A stretch of DNA of 33,959 nt from Oscillospiraceae bacterium (GCA_015063795.1 SVTL01000018.1:1-33959); one strand, 5' to 3'; counted from the first letter of the stretch, positions 1-10,551 are shown. The notes: a model not told the origin generated them from the sequence alone. Program-made: numbers and translations.

Positions 1-122
1 TAAAAAAAGGAATTGTCGAGTTTCCCCATCTTCAACAGCATTTCTGCTCTTGACCATGGTACTTTCTCTTTCTCTTGTTGTTCAATTTTCAAGGACCGCT
101 GTGCTACGCCTCATCGGCGCGG
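1..122 (-). other. rRNA operon 5' leader (boxA-like), operon continues beyond left edge
   Basis: Read on the minus strand, this is the untranslated stretch downstream of a consensus promoter. It contains GGTCCTTGAAAATTGAACAA (about 84-103), which resembles the boxA-type antitermination and processing sequences found in Firmicutes rRNA leaders and 16S-23S spacers. No ORF is present. The 16S gene itself is not inside the window. The strong promoter plus this leader implies that an rRNA operon starts just left of position 1. Confidence 0.6.
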
Positions 123-129
123 CTTTGAC

Positions 130-158
130 AGTATAGCACTTTTCTTTCGGTTTGTCAA
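130..158 (-). promoter_or_regulatory. Strong sigma-A promoter, probably of an rRNA operon
   Basis: On the minus strand, TTGACA (153-158) is separated by 17 bp from TATACT (130-135), with a TGC extended -10. It lies just after the stop of the glycosyltransferase gene and points into the boxA-like leader and out of the window. The near-consensus boxes and non-coding leader fit an rrn promoter. Confidence 0.75.
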
Positions 159-196
159 GCACTTTTTTCAACTTTGTCCATTTTTATGAGTTTTTC

Positions 197-952
197 CTAT
201 TTTTCGCCATCGTTTTTGTCGAAAACTACCCGAGAATCGCTGTTTTTGATGCGTTTTTTGATGAGGCGGACATCCTTCAGCATTTTCAGCGCATCCTGAA
301 AAGGATTGACCTTTGACTCTTTTTCGCGGTTGTCGAGGATCTTGACGGGCATCTCTCCGATGCGGCATCCCGCTTTTTCCGCCAGAATCAGCGCCTCCAG
401 ATCGAAAGCGAAGCCGTCCACCTGACATTTGGCAAACACCGCACGGGCGACATCGCCTCGGAAGCCCTTGATGCCGCTCTGCGAATCGCTGTGGGAAAAG
501 CCGGTGAGCAGAGCCAGCAGCTTGAGATAGGTCTTCGACATCCATTTCCGCAGGAAGGAATAGCCGCTGTACCCGTCCTTGCCCAGACTGCGCGAGCCGA
601 TGACGATATCCGCTCCGGTCTTTTCCAGCTCATCCGACAGCCGTTTCAGCACATCGGTACCGTACGCCAGATCGCAGTCGGTGAACAGGCAGAGATCGCC
701 CTTCGAGGCCAGCATACCCGTCCGCACGGCGCAGCCCTTGCCGCGGTTTTTTTCATATCCCACCGCACGCACAGCCGGATATTCCTCCGCCAGCTGTGTC
801 AGGATCGCCGCGGAGGTATCCACGCTGCCGTCGTTGGAAAAGAGGATCTCATAGCACTCATAGCTCTTCTCCATAAAGGCGACCAGACGGGCGCAGGTAT
901 CCCTCAGAATCTTCTCCTCATTATATACAGGTATGATCAGCGAAACCATCAT
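197..952 (-). CDS. Family 2 glycosyltransferase (dolichyl/undecaprenyl-phosphate sugar synthase type)
   Basis: About 251 residues. The N-terminus has the GT-A opening SLIIPVYNEE, then a nucleotide-binding region with SNDGS, a DxD-like metal site (TDCDLAY), and the family-typical C-terminal stretch with KVNPFQDALKML. This layout matches polyprenyl-phosphate glucosyl/mannosyl transferases (ALG5/DPM1-like), which transfer a sugar from a nucleotide donor to a membrane lipid carrier. There is no C-terminal transmembrane segment, so it would act at the inner membrane face. The start at MMVSL is chosen because GGAGG lies 12 bases upstream. A longer frame exists but its start would lie inside the sortase gene. 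It is 25 bases downstream of the sortase stop and probably co-transcribed with it. The exact sugar and acceptor cannot be read from the sequence. Confidence 0.88.
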   Translation of the reverse strand: MMVSLIIPVYNEEKILRDTCARLVAFMEKSYECYEILFSNDGSVDTSAAILTQLAEEYPAVRAVGYEKNRGKGCAVRTGMLASKGDLCLFTDCDLAYGTDVLKRLSDELEKTGADIVIGSRSLGKDGYSGYSFLRKWMSKTYLKLLALLTGFSHSDSQSGIKGFRGDVARAVFAKCQVDGFAFDLEALILAEKAGCRIGEMPVKILDNREKESKVNPFQDALKMLKDVRLIKKRIKNSDSRVVFDKNDGEK

Positions 953-977
953 TGTTTCGTACATCCTCCGTTGCGTT

Positions 978-1964
978 TCATTTTTCCACGCGGACCAGTC
1001 TGCCCTGCAGGGCATAACGGCGTGTGGTGAACAGACTGCTGGTACAGGTGGACAGGGTGATCATCCGATCCTCGCCGGTCAGATCCATGCCCTCCTTCTG
1101 CCAGATGGAATTGCTCTGCATTTCGTTGATATACTCGCCAAACTGCTCATTTGACGTGAAGTCGGTCTTGCGGTAATGGTAGCCGTAGTCGGTCTCATAG
1201 ATGGCAAAGACCTCGTAGACAAAGATGCCGTCGGAGGTATACAGCTTGATCTCATCGTGCTCATTGAAGAAATCCGGATCGAGGAAATCGGTGACGCCGT
1301 TGAACATACTGCCGTCAGAGGTGACATTGTGCCCATAGATGACGGTGTTGTAATTCTCGGCCACGTTGCGGCGGCAGACGAAATCCACATAGATCGCCCC
1401 ATACGGCAGATACTTCTTCTGGAAGCTGCGGTTGAGATAGTAATCGTTGTCGGCCGCCTGCACCACGGGATAGTTGATCTGCGTTCCCTCCACGGTCAGC
1501 CAGCCGTATGTATCGGGATTGTTCTCGCTCAACGCATACAGCTGGGCCTTGATCCGCTCGAAATCGGCGTTGTGCACCGTACCGGCATCCTCGCGGTCCG
1601 ACGGCTGGCGCTTGACCGAAATATCGGGCAGGGGCAGACTCGCCTCTCCCTGCGAAAGCGGAACGGGACTGCCGGAGGAGCCTTGGGCGGACGCAAAAAA
1701 GTCCACCGCCAGCCCCTCATACAGCTGCTTGGCTTCGTTGTGGGCGATGAGCGTGATCACCATCTGCGTGACGCTGTACACAAACACAGCGGCGCACAGC
1801 AGAAGGACCGCGATCGTCACCGCCGTTGACACGATCTGCGCCCTGCTCTTCGGCTTTTTGGGCGGAAGGGGCGCGATGTCATCGGCGGAAAGCTTCATCA
1901 GATCGCCGAGAAAATCCGCCTTCGTCTTCTTACGATATCGGTCTGTAATCCTGAATCTGAGCAC
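978..1964 (-). CDS. srtB: Class B sortase
   Basis: 328 residues starting at a GTG behind AGGTGATC. An N-terminal cytoplasmic tail is followed by one transmembrane anchor (about residues 43-74), a linker, and the sortase beta-barrel. The catalytic set is visible: His212 in IYGHN, Cys307 in TLSTC, and Arg315/316 just after it. TLSTC with an Arg about eight residues on is typical of class B transpeptidases, which cut a sorting signal and join secreted proteins to peptidoglycan. It lies 26 bases after gpmI and before the glycosyltransferase. No protein with an obvious sorting signal (motif, hydrophobic stretch, basic tail) is encoded in this window, so the substrate must be elsewhere. Confidence 0.93.
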   Translation of the reverse strand: MLRFRITDRYRKKTKADFLGDLMKLSADDIAPLPPKKPKSRAQIVSTAVTIAVLLLCAAVFVYSVTQMVITLIAHNEAKQLYEGLAVDFFASAQGSSGSPVPLSQGEASLPLPDISVKRQPSDREDAGTVHNADFERIKAQLYALSENNPDTYGWLTVEGTQINYPVVQAADNDYYLNRSFQKKYLPYGAIYVDFVCRRNVAENYNTVIYGHNVTSDGSMFNGVTDFLDPDFFNEHDEIKLYTSDGIFVYEVFAIYETDYGYHYRKTDFTSNEQFGEYINEMQSNSIWQKEGMDLTGEDRMITLSTCTSSLFTTRRYALQGRLVRVEK

Positions 1965-1990
1965 AAACGATCACCTGTTTTTACGAAATT

Positions 1991-3640
1991 TTACTTGATC
2001 TCGATCACCGATTCGTCCCACATGGAGGGCGTTTCGTAGCCGAGAAGGTTGACAACGGTGGCCGCCACATTGGACAGGCCGAACTCGCCCGTCTTCACCT
2101 CATAACGGTCGGAGGTATGGTTGTCATACACGATCAGCGGAACGGGATTCAGCGTGTGGCTGGTCTTGGCCTTGGGGGAGCCGTCCTTATTGGTCTTGAC
2201 GCCGCCGCTCTTCTTGTCAAATTCATACATCTCATCGGAGTTGCCGTGGTCAGCAGTGATCAGCGCCACGCCGCCCAGCTTGTCCAGAACGGGCAGGATG
2301 CGGGCCAGCTGCAGATCCAGCGCCTCCATGCTGATGCGGGTTGCTTCAAAGTTGCCGGTGTGACCGACCATATCGCCGTTGGGATAATTGACGCGCAGGA
2401 AGTCATACTTGCCGCTCTCCAGGCACTCGATGAGGCGGTCGGTGATCTCGGCGCACTTCATCCACGGTCTCTGCTCGAAGGGAACGGTGTCCGACTTGAT
2501 CTCGATATATTCCTCGGTGGCTTCGTCAAACTTGCCGCTCTTGTTGCCGTTCCAGAAATAGGTTACGTGGCCGTACTTCTGCGTTTCGGAGATGGCCAGC
2601 TGACGGACACCGGCATTGGCAAGCGCCTCGCCCATGGTGTTGGTGATCTCGGGGGGATTGACCAGATAACGGGAGGGGATGTGCAGGTCGCCGTCATACT
2701 CCAGCATACCGGCGAAGGTCACCTGCGGACGGCGGACACGGTCAAAGGCATCGAACGCATCGCTGTCAAAGGCAAGCGAGATCTCGATGGCGCGGTCGCC
2801 GCGGAAATTGAAGAGGATCACGCCGTCGCCGTCCTCGACGGTGCCCACGGGCTTGCCGTTTTCACCGATGACAAAGGGATCGAGATCCTGGTCGATGGCG
2901 TGCGTTTCGCTGCGAAGCGTGTTGATGGCTTCTTCCGCGGAGGCAAAGAGTCTGCCCTCGCCCAGCACATGGGTGTGCCAGCCCTTTTCCACCATACTCC
3001 AGTTGGCGTTATAGCGGTCCATGGTGATCTTCATGCGGCCGCCGCCCGATGCGATCTTTGCATCAAAGGAAGCGTCGTTGAGCGAGGCAAGAAAGGCCTC
3101 GAAGGGGAGAACATACTCCAGCGCCGAGGTCTCGCCCACGTCACGGCCGTCCAGCAGAATGTGGACACGCACGGTTTTGACTCCGTCGGCCTTGGCGCGC
3201 TCAATCATGGCCTTCAGATGGTCGATGTGGGAATGGACATTGCCATCGGAGAACAGACCGATGAAATGCAGCACGCTGCCCTTTTCCGCGCAGCCGCCTG
3301 CGATGGTCTTCCACGTTTCGGAGGCAAACATCTTGCCGCTTTCAATGGACTGGGTGACCAGCTTGGCACCCTGCGCGAACACCTGCCCGGCGCCGAGCGC
3401 ATTGTGTCCCACCTCGGAATTGCCCATATCGTCATCACTGGGAAGACCGACCGCCGTGCCGAAGGCCTTGATGGCCAGCGTGGGATACTCCGCCATCAGC
3501 TTATCCAGCGTGGGGGTGGACGCCGCCTTGACCGCGTTGCCCTCATAATCCTTCCCCAGACCGACACCGTCCATGACGATGGTCAGCAGGGGTCCTTTGA
3601 CGATCTTTCCGTTTTTCGTTTTGTTCAAAGTCAAGCTCAT
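1991..3640 (-). CDS. gpmI: 2,3-bisphosphoglycerate-independent phosphoglycerate mutase
   Basis: Interconverts 3- and 2-phosphoglycerate in glycolysis using two metal ions. About 549 residues from the chosen start MSLTLNK, which is preceded by GGAG at good spacing; an in-frame ATG 12 codons upstream has a weaker site. The alkaline-phosphatase-fold landmarks are present: metal ligand Asp24 in VMDGVG, the phosphorylated Ser75 in MGNSEVGHNALGAGQ, the mutase insert domain, NYPNGDMVGHTG, and the C-terminal metal cluster TADHGNSDEM. It is slightly longer than the roughly 510-residue form of Bacillus. It is the first gene of a minus-strand run with the sortase and glycosyltransferase, with a promoter at 3717-3746. 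Confidence 0.96.
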   Translation of the reverse strand: MSLTLNKTKNGKIVKGPLLTIVMDGVGLGKDYEGNAVKAASTPTLDKLMAEYPTLAIKAFGTAVGLPSDDDMGNSEVGHNALGAGQVFAQGAKLVTQSIESGKMFASETWKTIAGGCAEKGSVLHFIGLFSDGNVHSHIDHLKAMIERAKADGVKTVRVHILLDGRDVGETSALEYVLPFEAFLASLNDASFDAKIASGGGRMKITMDRYNANWSMVEKGWHTHVLGEGRLFASAEEAINTLRSETHAIDQDLDPFVIGENGKPVGTVEDGDGVILFNFRGDRAIEISLAFDSDAFDAFDRVRRPQVTFAGMLEYDGDLHIPSRYLVNPPEITNTMGEALANAGVRQLAISETQKYGHVTYFWNGNKSGKFDEATEEYIEIKSDTVPFEQRPWMKCAEITDRLIECLESGKYDFLRVNYPNGDMVGHTGNFEATRISMEALDLQLARILPVLDKLGGVALITADHGNSDEMYEFDKKSGGVKTNKDGSPKAKTSHTLNPVPLIVYDNHTSDRYEVKTGEFGLSNVAATVVNLLGYETPSMWDESVIEIK

Positions 3641-3716
3641 ACTATCTCCATACCTTTCAGAAACGTCTTTTGCCATAAGCAGACACGTCTCTTCTAAAAA
3701 TTCATATATTCATTCA

Positions 3717-3746
3717 ATTTTACACCAAAAGCGGCAATCTTGTCAA
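3717..3746 (-). promoter_or_regulatory. Sigma-A promoter of gpmI
   Basis: On the minus strand, TTGACA (3741-3746), an 18-bp spacer and TAAAAT (3717-3722), about 75 bases upstream of the chosen gpmI start. Of the promoters called in this window it is the only one with an assigned -35 that lacks a properly placed TGN extended -10. Confidence 0.6.
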
Positions 3747-3849
3747 GTCATTCTTTGTGAAGAAACCGACAACGTGCTGCCAACGCTTTTCTTTTCGCCC
3801 GAATCTTCGGTTTTGTTAACAATAACGTAACAAATAGAGAGCGTCGGCG

Positions 3850-3858
3850 TGGTATAAT
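3850..3858 (+). promoter_or_regulatory. Extended -10 promoter of the hydroxyacid dehydrogenase gene
   Basis: TGG directly abuts a perfect TATAAT (3853-3858). No good -35 box lies 16-18 bases upstream, so the extended -10 probably carries the promoter. The roughly 60-base leader that follows can form two overlapping hairpins (TTAGGA 3876-3881 with TCCTAA 3895-3900, or AGGAAG 3878-3883 with CTTCCT 3904-3909). Confidence 0.55.
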
Positions 3859-3924
3859 AAGGAGTATACCTTATATTAGGAAGTTTCATTCAAATCCTAA
3901 CAGCTTCCTTTCGGAGGATTTTTC

Positions 3925-4887
3925 ATGAAGATCGTTTCTCTTGACCGCATCACCCTCACCCATGACAACGACATTGATTTTTCGCCCTTGACCGATCTGG
4001 GCGAGGTCACCTTTTTCCATGAGGTCCTCCCGCCCGAGCAGGTGGCGGACGCTGTTTGTGACGCCGATGTTCTGCTCTGCAACAAGGCGCTTGTCACCAA
4101 AGAGCTGATGGACCGCTGCCCGAATCTGAAATATGTAGGCATCTTCGCCACCGGCTACAACAATGTGGACACCGCTTACGCGAGGGAAAAGGGCATCACG
4201 GTCTGCAACGCCCCCGGCTACTCGACGCCAAGCGTTGCTCAGCACGTGTTCGCGCTTCTTTTGAACCACGTCTGCAGCATCCGCCCATACGCTGCGTATA
4301 CGGCAAGCGGCGGCTGGAGCCGTTCCACCTTCTTCACCTGCCTCGACTTTCCCATCACCGAGCTGTCCGGCAAGACGCTGGGCATCTACGGCTTCGGCAC
4401 CATCGCAAGAGAGGTGGCCAAGATCGCCGATGCATTCGGAATGAAGGTCATCTTCACCAGCCGTTCGCGCAAGGACGACGTCCCGTATGAGCAGGTGGAA
4501 CAGGATGAGCTGTTCGCCCGTTCGGACTTTCTGACCTTCCACTGCCCGCTGACCGAGGAAACGCGCGGCATCATCAATTCCGAATCGATCGCCAAAATGA
4601 AGAAGAGCGTCTACCTGATCAACACCGCACGCGGTCCGCTGGTCCGTGAGCAGGAGCTGGCCGACGCTTTGAACGAGGGACGCATCGCAGGCGCCGCGCT
4701 GGACGTGCTCGACATCGAACCGATGACGAAGGACAATCCGCTCCGCACAGCGAAGAACGTCACCATCACCCCCCACACCGCATGGGCATCGCGCGAGGCC
4801 AGACAGCGGCTGATCAACACCGTCGGCGAAAGCCTGAAGGCCTTTCTTGAGGGCAAGCCCATCAACGTGGTCAACGAACGCGAATAA
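3925..4887 (+). CDS. D-isomer-specific 2-hydroxyacid dehydrogenase (glycerate/hydroxypyruvate reductase type)
   Basis: 320 residues, start set by GGAGG seven bases upstream. NAD(P)-dependent reduction of a 2-keto acid to a D-2-hydroxy acid. The Rossmann fold is seen in GIYGFGTIA (about residues 153-161). The catalytic triad of the family is intact: Arg236 in TARGPLV, Glu265 in DIEP and His284 in TPHTAW. The closest named relatives by overall layout are glycerate dehydrogenases; substrate choice (hydroxypyruvate, glyoxylate or another 2-keto acid) cannot be fixed from the motifs. It has its own promoter and heads the plus-strand run ahead of argS, 32 bases downstream. There is no ACT domain, so it is not a full SerA-type phosphoglycerate dehydrogenase. 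Confidence 0.9.
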   Translation: MKIVSLDRITLTHDNDIDFSPLTDLGEVTFFHEVLPPEQVADAVCDADVLLCNKALVTKELMDRCPNLKYVGIFATGYNNVDTAYAREKGITVCNAPGYSTPSVAQHVFALLLNHVCSIRPYAAYTASGGWSRSTFFTCLDFPITELSGKTLGIYGFGTIAREVAKIADAFGMKVIFTSRSRKDDVPYEQVEQDELFARSDFLTFHCPLTEETRGIINSESIAKMKKSVYLINTARGPLVREQELADALNEGRIAGAALDVLDIEPMTKDNPLRTAKNVTITPHTAWASREARQRLINTVGESLKAFLEGKPINVVNERE

Positions 4888-4919
4888 CATAACGCTTAAC
4901 ATAGAGAACGGAGACTTTT

Positions 4920-6623
<1,704 letters not shown>

Positions 6624-6707
6624 TCTTCCCCAAAAAAAAAATAAACATCATCAACAAAAAATTCCTCCGCTATCAACTCCGCGGAGCTTAGAAAGGATAT
6701 TTTACTT

Positions 6708-7430
6708 ATGTCAGGCCATAGCAAATGGAAGAATATTATGCATAAAAAGGAGAAAACCGACGCTCAGAAGGCGAAGGTCTTTTCCAAGATCGGCAAGGAG
6801 ATGACCATGTGCATCAAGGAGGGCGGTCCCGATCCGGTCTCCAACACCAAGCTGCGCGACCTCATCGCCAAGGCCAAGTCTCTCAACGTTCCCAACGATA
6901 ACATCGACCGCATCATCAAGCGCGCCAGCAACGCCGACGGTCTTGTGTACGAAACCATCGTCTACGAGGGCTACGGTCCCAGCGGCATCGCCGTGATCGT
7001 GGAAGCGATGACCGAAAACCGCAACCGTACCGGCTCGGAGGTCCGCCACTACTTCGACAAGTTCGGCGGCAACCTTGGTCAGAGCGGATGCGTGTCCTAC
7101 CTCTTCTCCGACAAGGGCGTGATCATCATCGCCAAGGATGACGGTGTGGACGAGGACAAGCTGATGGAGGATGCGCTGGAATCCGGTGCCGAGGACTTCA
7201 TCACCGACGACGACGTTTACGAGATCTACACCCAGCCCGACGATCTGGACGCTGTCAAGGACGCGCTGGTCGCTCTCGGCTACACCCTTGAGTCCGCGGA
7301 AAAGGACAAGATCCCCTCTTCCTACATCAAGCTGGAAAACGAGGACGACATCCGCAAGATGAACCTGCTGCTTGAAAATCTGGAAGAAAACGACGACGTG
7401 GGCGACGTGTACCACAACTGGGAAGAATAA
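6708..7430 (+). CDS. yebC: YebC/PmpR-family protein
   Basis: 240 residues, start MSGHSKWKNIMHKK, which is the family signature. The three-domain YebC/TACO1 fold is full length, with the conserved SGIAVIVEAMTENRNRT and the GGNLGQSGCVSYLF loop. Members bind DNA or act in translation: recent work on bacterial YebC2-type and mitochondrial TACO1 relatives supports relief of ribosome stalling at proline tracts. Which role applies here is not decidable from the sequence. It sits 84 bases after argS and 37 bases before asnB, in the same direction. An A-rich tract and a short CTCCGCGGAG palindrome lie in the gap before it. Confidence 0.94.
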   Translation: MSGHSKWKNIMHKKEKTDAQKAKVFSKIGKEMTMCIKEGGPDPVSNTKLRDLIAKAKSLNVPNDNIDRIIKRASNADGLVYETIVYEGYGPSGIAVIVEAMTENRNRTGSEVRHYFDKFGGNLGQSGCVSYLFSDKGVIIIAKDDGVDEDKLMEDALESGAEDFITDDDVYEIYTQPDDLDAVKDALVALGYTLESAEKDKIPSSYIKLENEDDIRKMNLLLENLEENDDVGDVYHNWEE

Positions 7431-7467
7431 TCCATCGTAAGAAAAAAACAGAAAGGCTGTCTTTGCT

Positions 7468-9303
7468 ATGTGCGGATTCGCAGGATTCACCGGACAACTT
7501 ATAAATAAGGAAGAGATTCTGAAAAAGATGTGCGAGCGCATCGTTCACCGCGGGCCGGATATGGATGGGTATCACCTGTCCGATTCCATCGCTCTCGGGT
7601 TCCGCCGTCTCAGCATCCTCGATCTGTCCGAAAGCGGCAGGCAGCCGATGACGGATGGAGAAAAGGGACTGTCCATGGTCTTCAACGGCGAGATCTACAA
7701 CTTCCTTGAGTTAAAGGAGGAGCTGACCGCCAAGGGGCATTCCTTCCTGTCCACCTGCGATTCCGAGGTTCTGCTCCATGCCTTCGCCGAATACGGCAAG
7801 GATGTGGTGAAGCGCCTGCGCGGTATGTTTGCCTTCGCCATCTGGGACGAGAGCAGGCAGGAGCTGTTCTGCGCCCGCGATTTCTTCGGCATCAAGCCCT
7901 TTTACTATACGCAGACCGAAAACGGCGAGTTTCTCTTCGCTTCGGAGATCAAAAGCTTTCTCGACCATCCGCATTTTCGCAAGCAGGTCAACGAGAAGGC
8001 GCTGTCCTCCTATCTGACCTTCCAGTATTCCGCCACCGACGAGACCTTTTTCAAGGGTGTTTATAAGCTTCCGCCCGCCCATACGCTGACCTTCCGCGAG
8101 GGCAGGATCACCCTTGAGCCCTATTGGGACATCGAATTCAACGCGGAGGCGTCCGATCCGGAGGCCTGTGCAAAGGAGCTGGACGGCGTGATCCGCGAAT
8201 CGGTCTCCGCCCACAAGATCAGCGACGTGGAGGTCGGCTCCTTCCTGTCGGGCGGCATTGACTCCAGCTATATCACCGCCTCTTTGATGCCGAACAAGAC
8301 CTTTTCGGTGGGCTTCGGCGATCCCAAATTCAACGAAACCGTTTACGCCGAGGAGCTGTCCGAGATCTTAGGCATCGAGCATTACACCCGCATCCTCGAT
8401 CCCGACGACTGCTTCAAGGCCTTTCCGTCCATTCAGTATCACATGGACGAGCCTCAATCCAACCCGTCGGTGGTGCCGCTCTGGTTTTTGTCGAAGCTGG
8501 CAAGCGAGCACGTGACCGTCGTGTTGTCGGGCGAGGGTGCCGACGAGATCTTTGCCGGCTATGAGTGGTACGACGAAACACCGCTGATGCGGAAGTATAA
8601 GAAGATCCCCGCTCCCCTGCGCCGCGCCGCCGCTGCCGTGGCAAAAAAGCTGCCCTATTTCAAGGGGCATGATTTCATCATCAAGGGCAGCGGTGTGCCG
8701 GAGGAGTATTTCATCGGGCAGGCTCACATCTTCGATCCCAAGGAGGCAAAGAGCATCCTGAAAGAGCCCTTCCGCGGCGGTCTGTCCCCCAAGGAGATCA
8801 CAGGGCGCTTCTATGAAAGAGTCAAGGACAAGGACGAGCTGACCAAAAAGCAATACCTGGATCTGAAGCAGTGGCTGCCGGGCGACATCCTGCTCAAGGC
8901 CGACAAGATGAGCATGGCCTTCTCGCTGGAGCTCCGTGTCCCTTTCTTAGACCGCAAGGTCATGGACTTTGCGCAAAAGATTCCCTCTTCGCACAAGATC
9001 AACGGCATCAACACCAAGTATGTGCTCCGCAAGGCCTCGGAAAACACCCTGCCCCCCGACTGGGTGAAGCGTAAGAAGATGGGCTTCCCCGTCCCGATCC
9101 GTCTCTGGCTCCGCGAGGAGAAATACCGCGACATCGTGATCGGTTACTTCCGCTCGGATTTTGCCGCGCTCTTCTTTGACACCGACAAGCTCTGCGCGCT
9201 TTTGGACGATCACTTCACAGGCAAGGTCAACAACGGACGCAAGATCTGGACGGTTTTCACCTTCCTTGTGTGGTACAAACGCTTCTTCATTGACGAAAAT
9301 TGA
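7468..9303 (+). CDS. asnB: Glutamine-dependent asparagine synthase-like amidotransferase; candidate cell-wall amidating enzyme
   Basis: 611 residues. The N-terminus MCGFAGF supplies the Cys2 nucleophile of the Ntn glutaminase domain, with RHRGPD-like VHRGPD and FNGEIYN following. The synthetase domain carries the PP-loop SGGIDSS (about residues 261-267) and GEGADEIFAGY. It is longer than E. coli AsnB (about 554) and nearer the 610-640 residue class that includes B. subtilis AsnB and corynebacterial LtsA. Some of these amidate peptidoglycan precursors rather than free aspartate. Its neighbours (D-Asp-ligase-like enzyme, racemase, MurE, spaced 15, 0 and 5 bases) make peptidoglycan amidation, for example of a D-Asp bridge, the preferred inference. 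Ordinary asparagine synthesis is the alternative. Confidence 0.9.
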   Translation: MCGFAGFTGQLINKEEILKKMCERIVHRGPDMDGYHLSDSIALGFRRLSILDLSESGRQPMTDGEKGLSMVFNGEIYNFLELKEELTAKGHSFLSTCDSEVLLHAFAEYGKDVVKRLRGMFAFAIWDESRQELFCARDFFGIKPFYYTQTENGEFLFASEIKSFLDHPHFRKQVNEKALSSYLTFQYSATDETFFKGVYKLPPAHTLTFREGRITLEPYWDIEFNAEASDPEACAKELDGVIRESVSAHKISDVEVGSFLSGGIDSSYITASLMPNKTFSVGFGDPKFNETVYAEELSEILGIEHYTRILDPDDCFKAFPSIQYHMDEPQSNPSVVPLWFLSKLASEHVTVVLSGEGADEIFAGYEWYDETPLMRKYKKIPAPLRRAAAAVAKKLPYFKGHDFIIKGSGVPEEYFIGQAHIFDPKEAKSILKEPFRGGLSPKEITGRFYERVKDKDELTKKQYLDLKQWLPGDILLKADKMSMAFSLELRVPFLDRKVMDFAQKIPSSHKINGINTKYVLRKASENTLPPDWVKRKKMGFPVPIRLWLREEKYRDIVIGYFRSDFAALFFDTDKLCALLDDHFTGKVNNGRKIWTVFTFLVWYKRFFIDEN

Positions 9304-9318
9304 CGAAAGGACGGCATC

Positions 9319-10551
9319 ATGAATCCGGTAAGAACCGATCTGCTCCCCGTCATTCTGGGAGCCGACCTCAACTGCTATAACGTAGCCAGAGCCTTTCACG
9401 AGGCTTACGGCGTTGTGTCCTATGCCTTCGGCCGATATGCCATCGGCTCGACGATGTATTCCAAGATCGTGCGTTTCACCGCGGTCAGCGATCTGGACAA
9501 CGAAGAGGTCATGCTCAAAACGCTGACCGACTTCGCCGCTTCCCACGAGGGGAAAAAGCGTATCCTGTTCGGCTGCACCGACGATTACGTTAATCTGATC
9601 ATGAAAAACCGCGACGTGCTCGCACCGCTCTACGCGATCCCCTACCCCGACTACGCGCTGGCTGAAGAGATCACGAAAAAGGATCGCTTCTACGAAATCT
9701 GCGAGCAATACGATCTGCCCTATCCGAAAACCGTGGTCTGCACCAAGGCTTCGCCTTCTCTGCCCGAGCCGATGCCCTTTGCTTTTCCCGTCATCGTCAA
9801 GCCGTCCAGCAGCAGCCAGTACTGGAAATTCCCCTTTGAAGGCATGAAAAAGGTCTACCGCGCACAGAGCCGCGCCGAAGCGCAGGCCATCATCGACCGC
9901 ATTTTTGCAAGCGGTTACTCCGAAAGCGTCGTGGTGCAGGACACCATTCCCGGCGACGATTCGCATATGTATGTTCTCACCGCCTATTGCGGAGACGACA
10001 AAAAGGTCCGCAGCATGTGCCTCGGTCACGTGCTTCTGGAGGAGCATACGCCAAAAGGTCTGGGCAATCATGCCGCCATCGTCACCGAGTCTGTCCCGCT
10101 TCTCTACGAACGCTTCAAGACCTTTCTCGAAGCGATCGGCTACCGCGGCCTCGCCAATTTCGACATCAAATTCGACAGCCGCGACGGAAGCTACCGCGTG
10201 TTCGAGATCAACACCCGTCAGGGGCGCAGCAATTACTACCTCACCGCCGCCGGTCAGAATCTCGCCGAGCTTGCCGTTTCCGACCTGATCGACAAGCAGG
10301 TAAGCGAGGGAACTCTTTACGGCGAAAACGAGGTCTATTGGCGGTACATCCCCGACAGCGTGGTGAACACCTATGTCAACAATCCCGCTCTGCTCGCCAA
10401 AGTGAAAGCCTTGAAGAAGGCAAAAAAAGCTTTTTCTCTCCGTTACGCCTACGATCTGCGGCTAAATCCCAAGCGGATCGCATATACTCTCATACACGAA
10501 TGGCGTCACATCAAAAAATTCAACCAATATCTGGGAAGGAAGCCTGATTAA
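9319..10551 (+). CDS. ATP-grasp carboxylate-amine ligase resembling D-aspartate ligase
   Basis: 410 residues. The N-terminal preATP domain opens with ILGADLNCYNVARAFHEAYG. The central ATP-grasp domain shows KKDRFYEICEQYDLPYPKT, the nucleotide-binding FPVIVKPSSS, VVQDTIPGDDS and the metal-binding FEINTRQGRSNYY. Length and motif order match the D-aspartate ligase of Enterococcus faecium and Lactococcus, which joins the beta-carboxyl of D-Asp to the side-chain amine of L-Lys in UDP-MurNAc-pentapeptide. The next gene is an aspartate/glutamate-type racemase, directly abutting, and MurE follows. It is probably cytoplasmic. Family membership is confident; the D-Asp substrate is inferred from similarity and context. 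Confidence 0.82.
   Translation: MNPVRTDLLPVILGADLNCYNVARAFHEAYGVVSYAFGRYAIGSTMYSKIVRFTAVSDLDNEEVMLKTLTDFAASHEGKKRILFGCTDDYVNLIMKNRDVLAPLYAIPYPDYALAEEITKKDRFYEICEQYDLPYPKTVVCTKASPSLPEPMPFAFPVIVKPSSSSQYWKFPFEGMKKVYRAQSRAEAQAIIDRIFASGYSESVVVQDTIPGDDSHMYVLTAYCGDDKKVRSMCLGHVLLEEHTPKGLGNHAAIVTESVPLLYERFKTFLEAIGYRGLANFDIKFDSRDGSYRVFEINTRQGRSNYYLTAAGQNLAELAVSDLIDKQVSEGTLYGENEVYWRYIPDSVVNTYVNNPALLAKVKALKKAKKAFSLRYAYDLRLNPKRIAYTLIHEWRHIKKFNQYLGRKPD

Noticed and set aside
2117..3697. 526-codon open frame on the plus strand
   Set aside because: It lies opposite gpmI, whose motifs are complete; the antisense frame is open only because of GC-rich codon bias.
3859..4919. T-box riboswitch before argS
   Set aside because: No specifier loop or T-box sequence is present; the leader and the 32-base gap before argS are too short.
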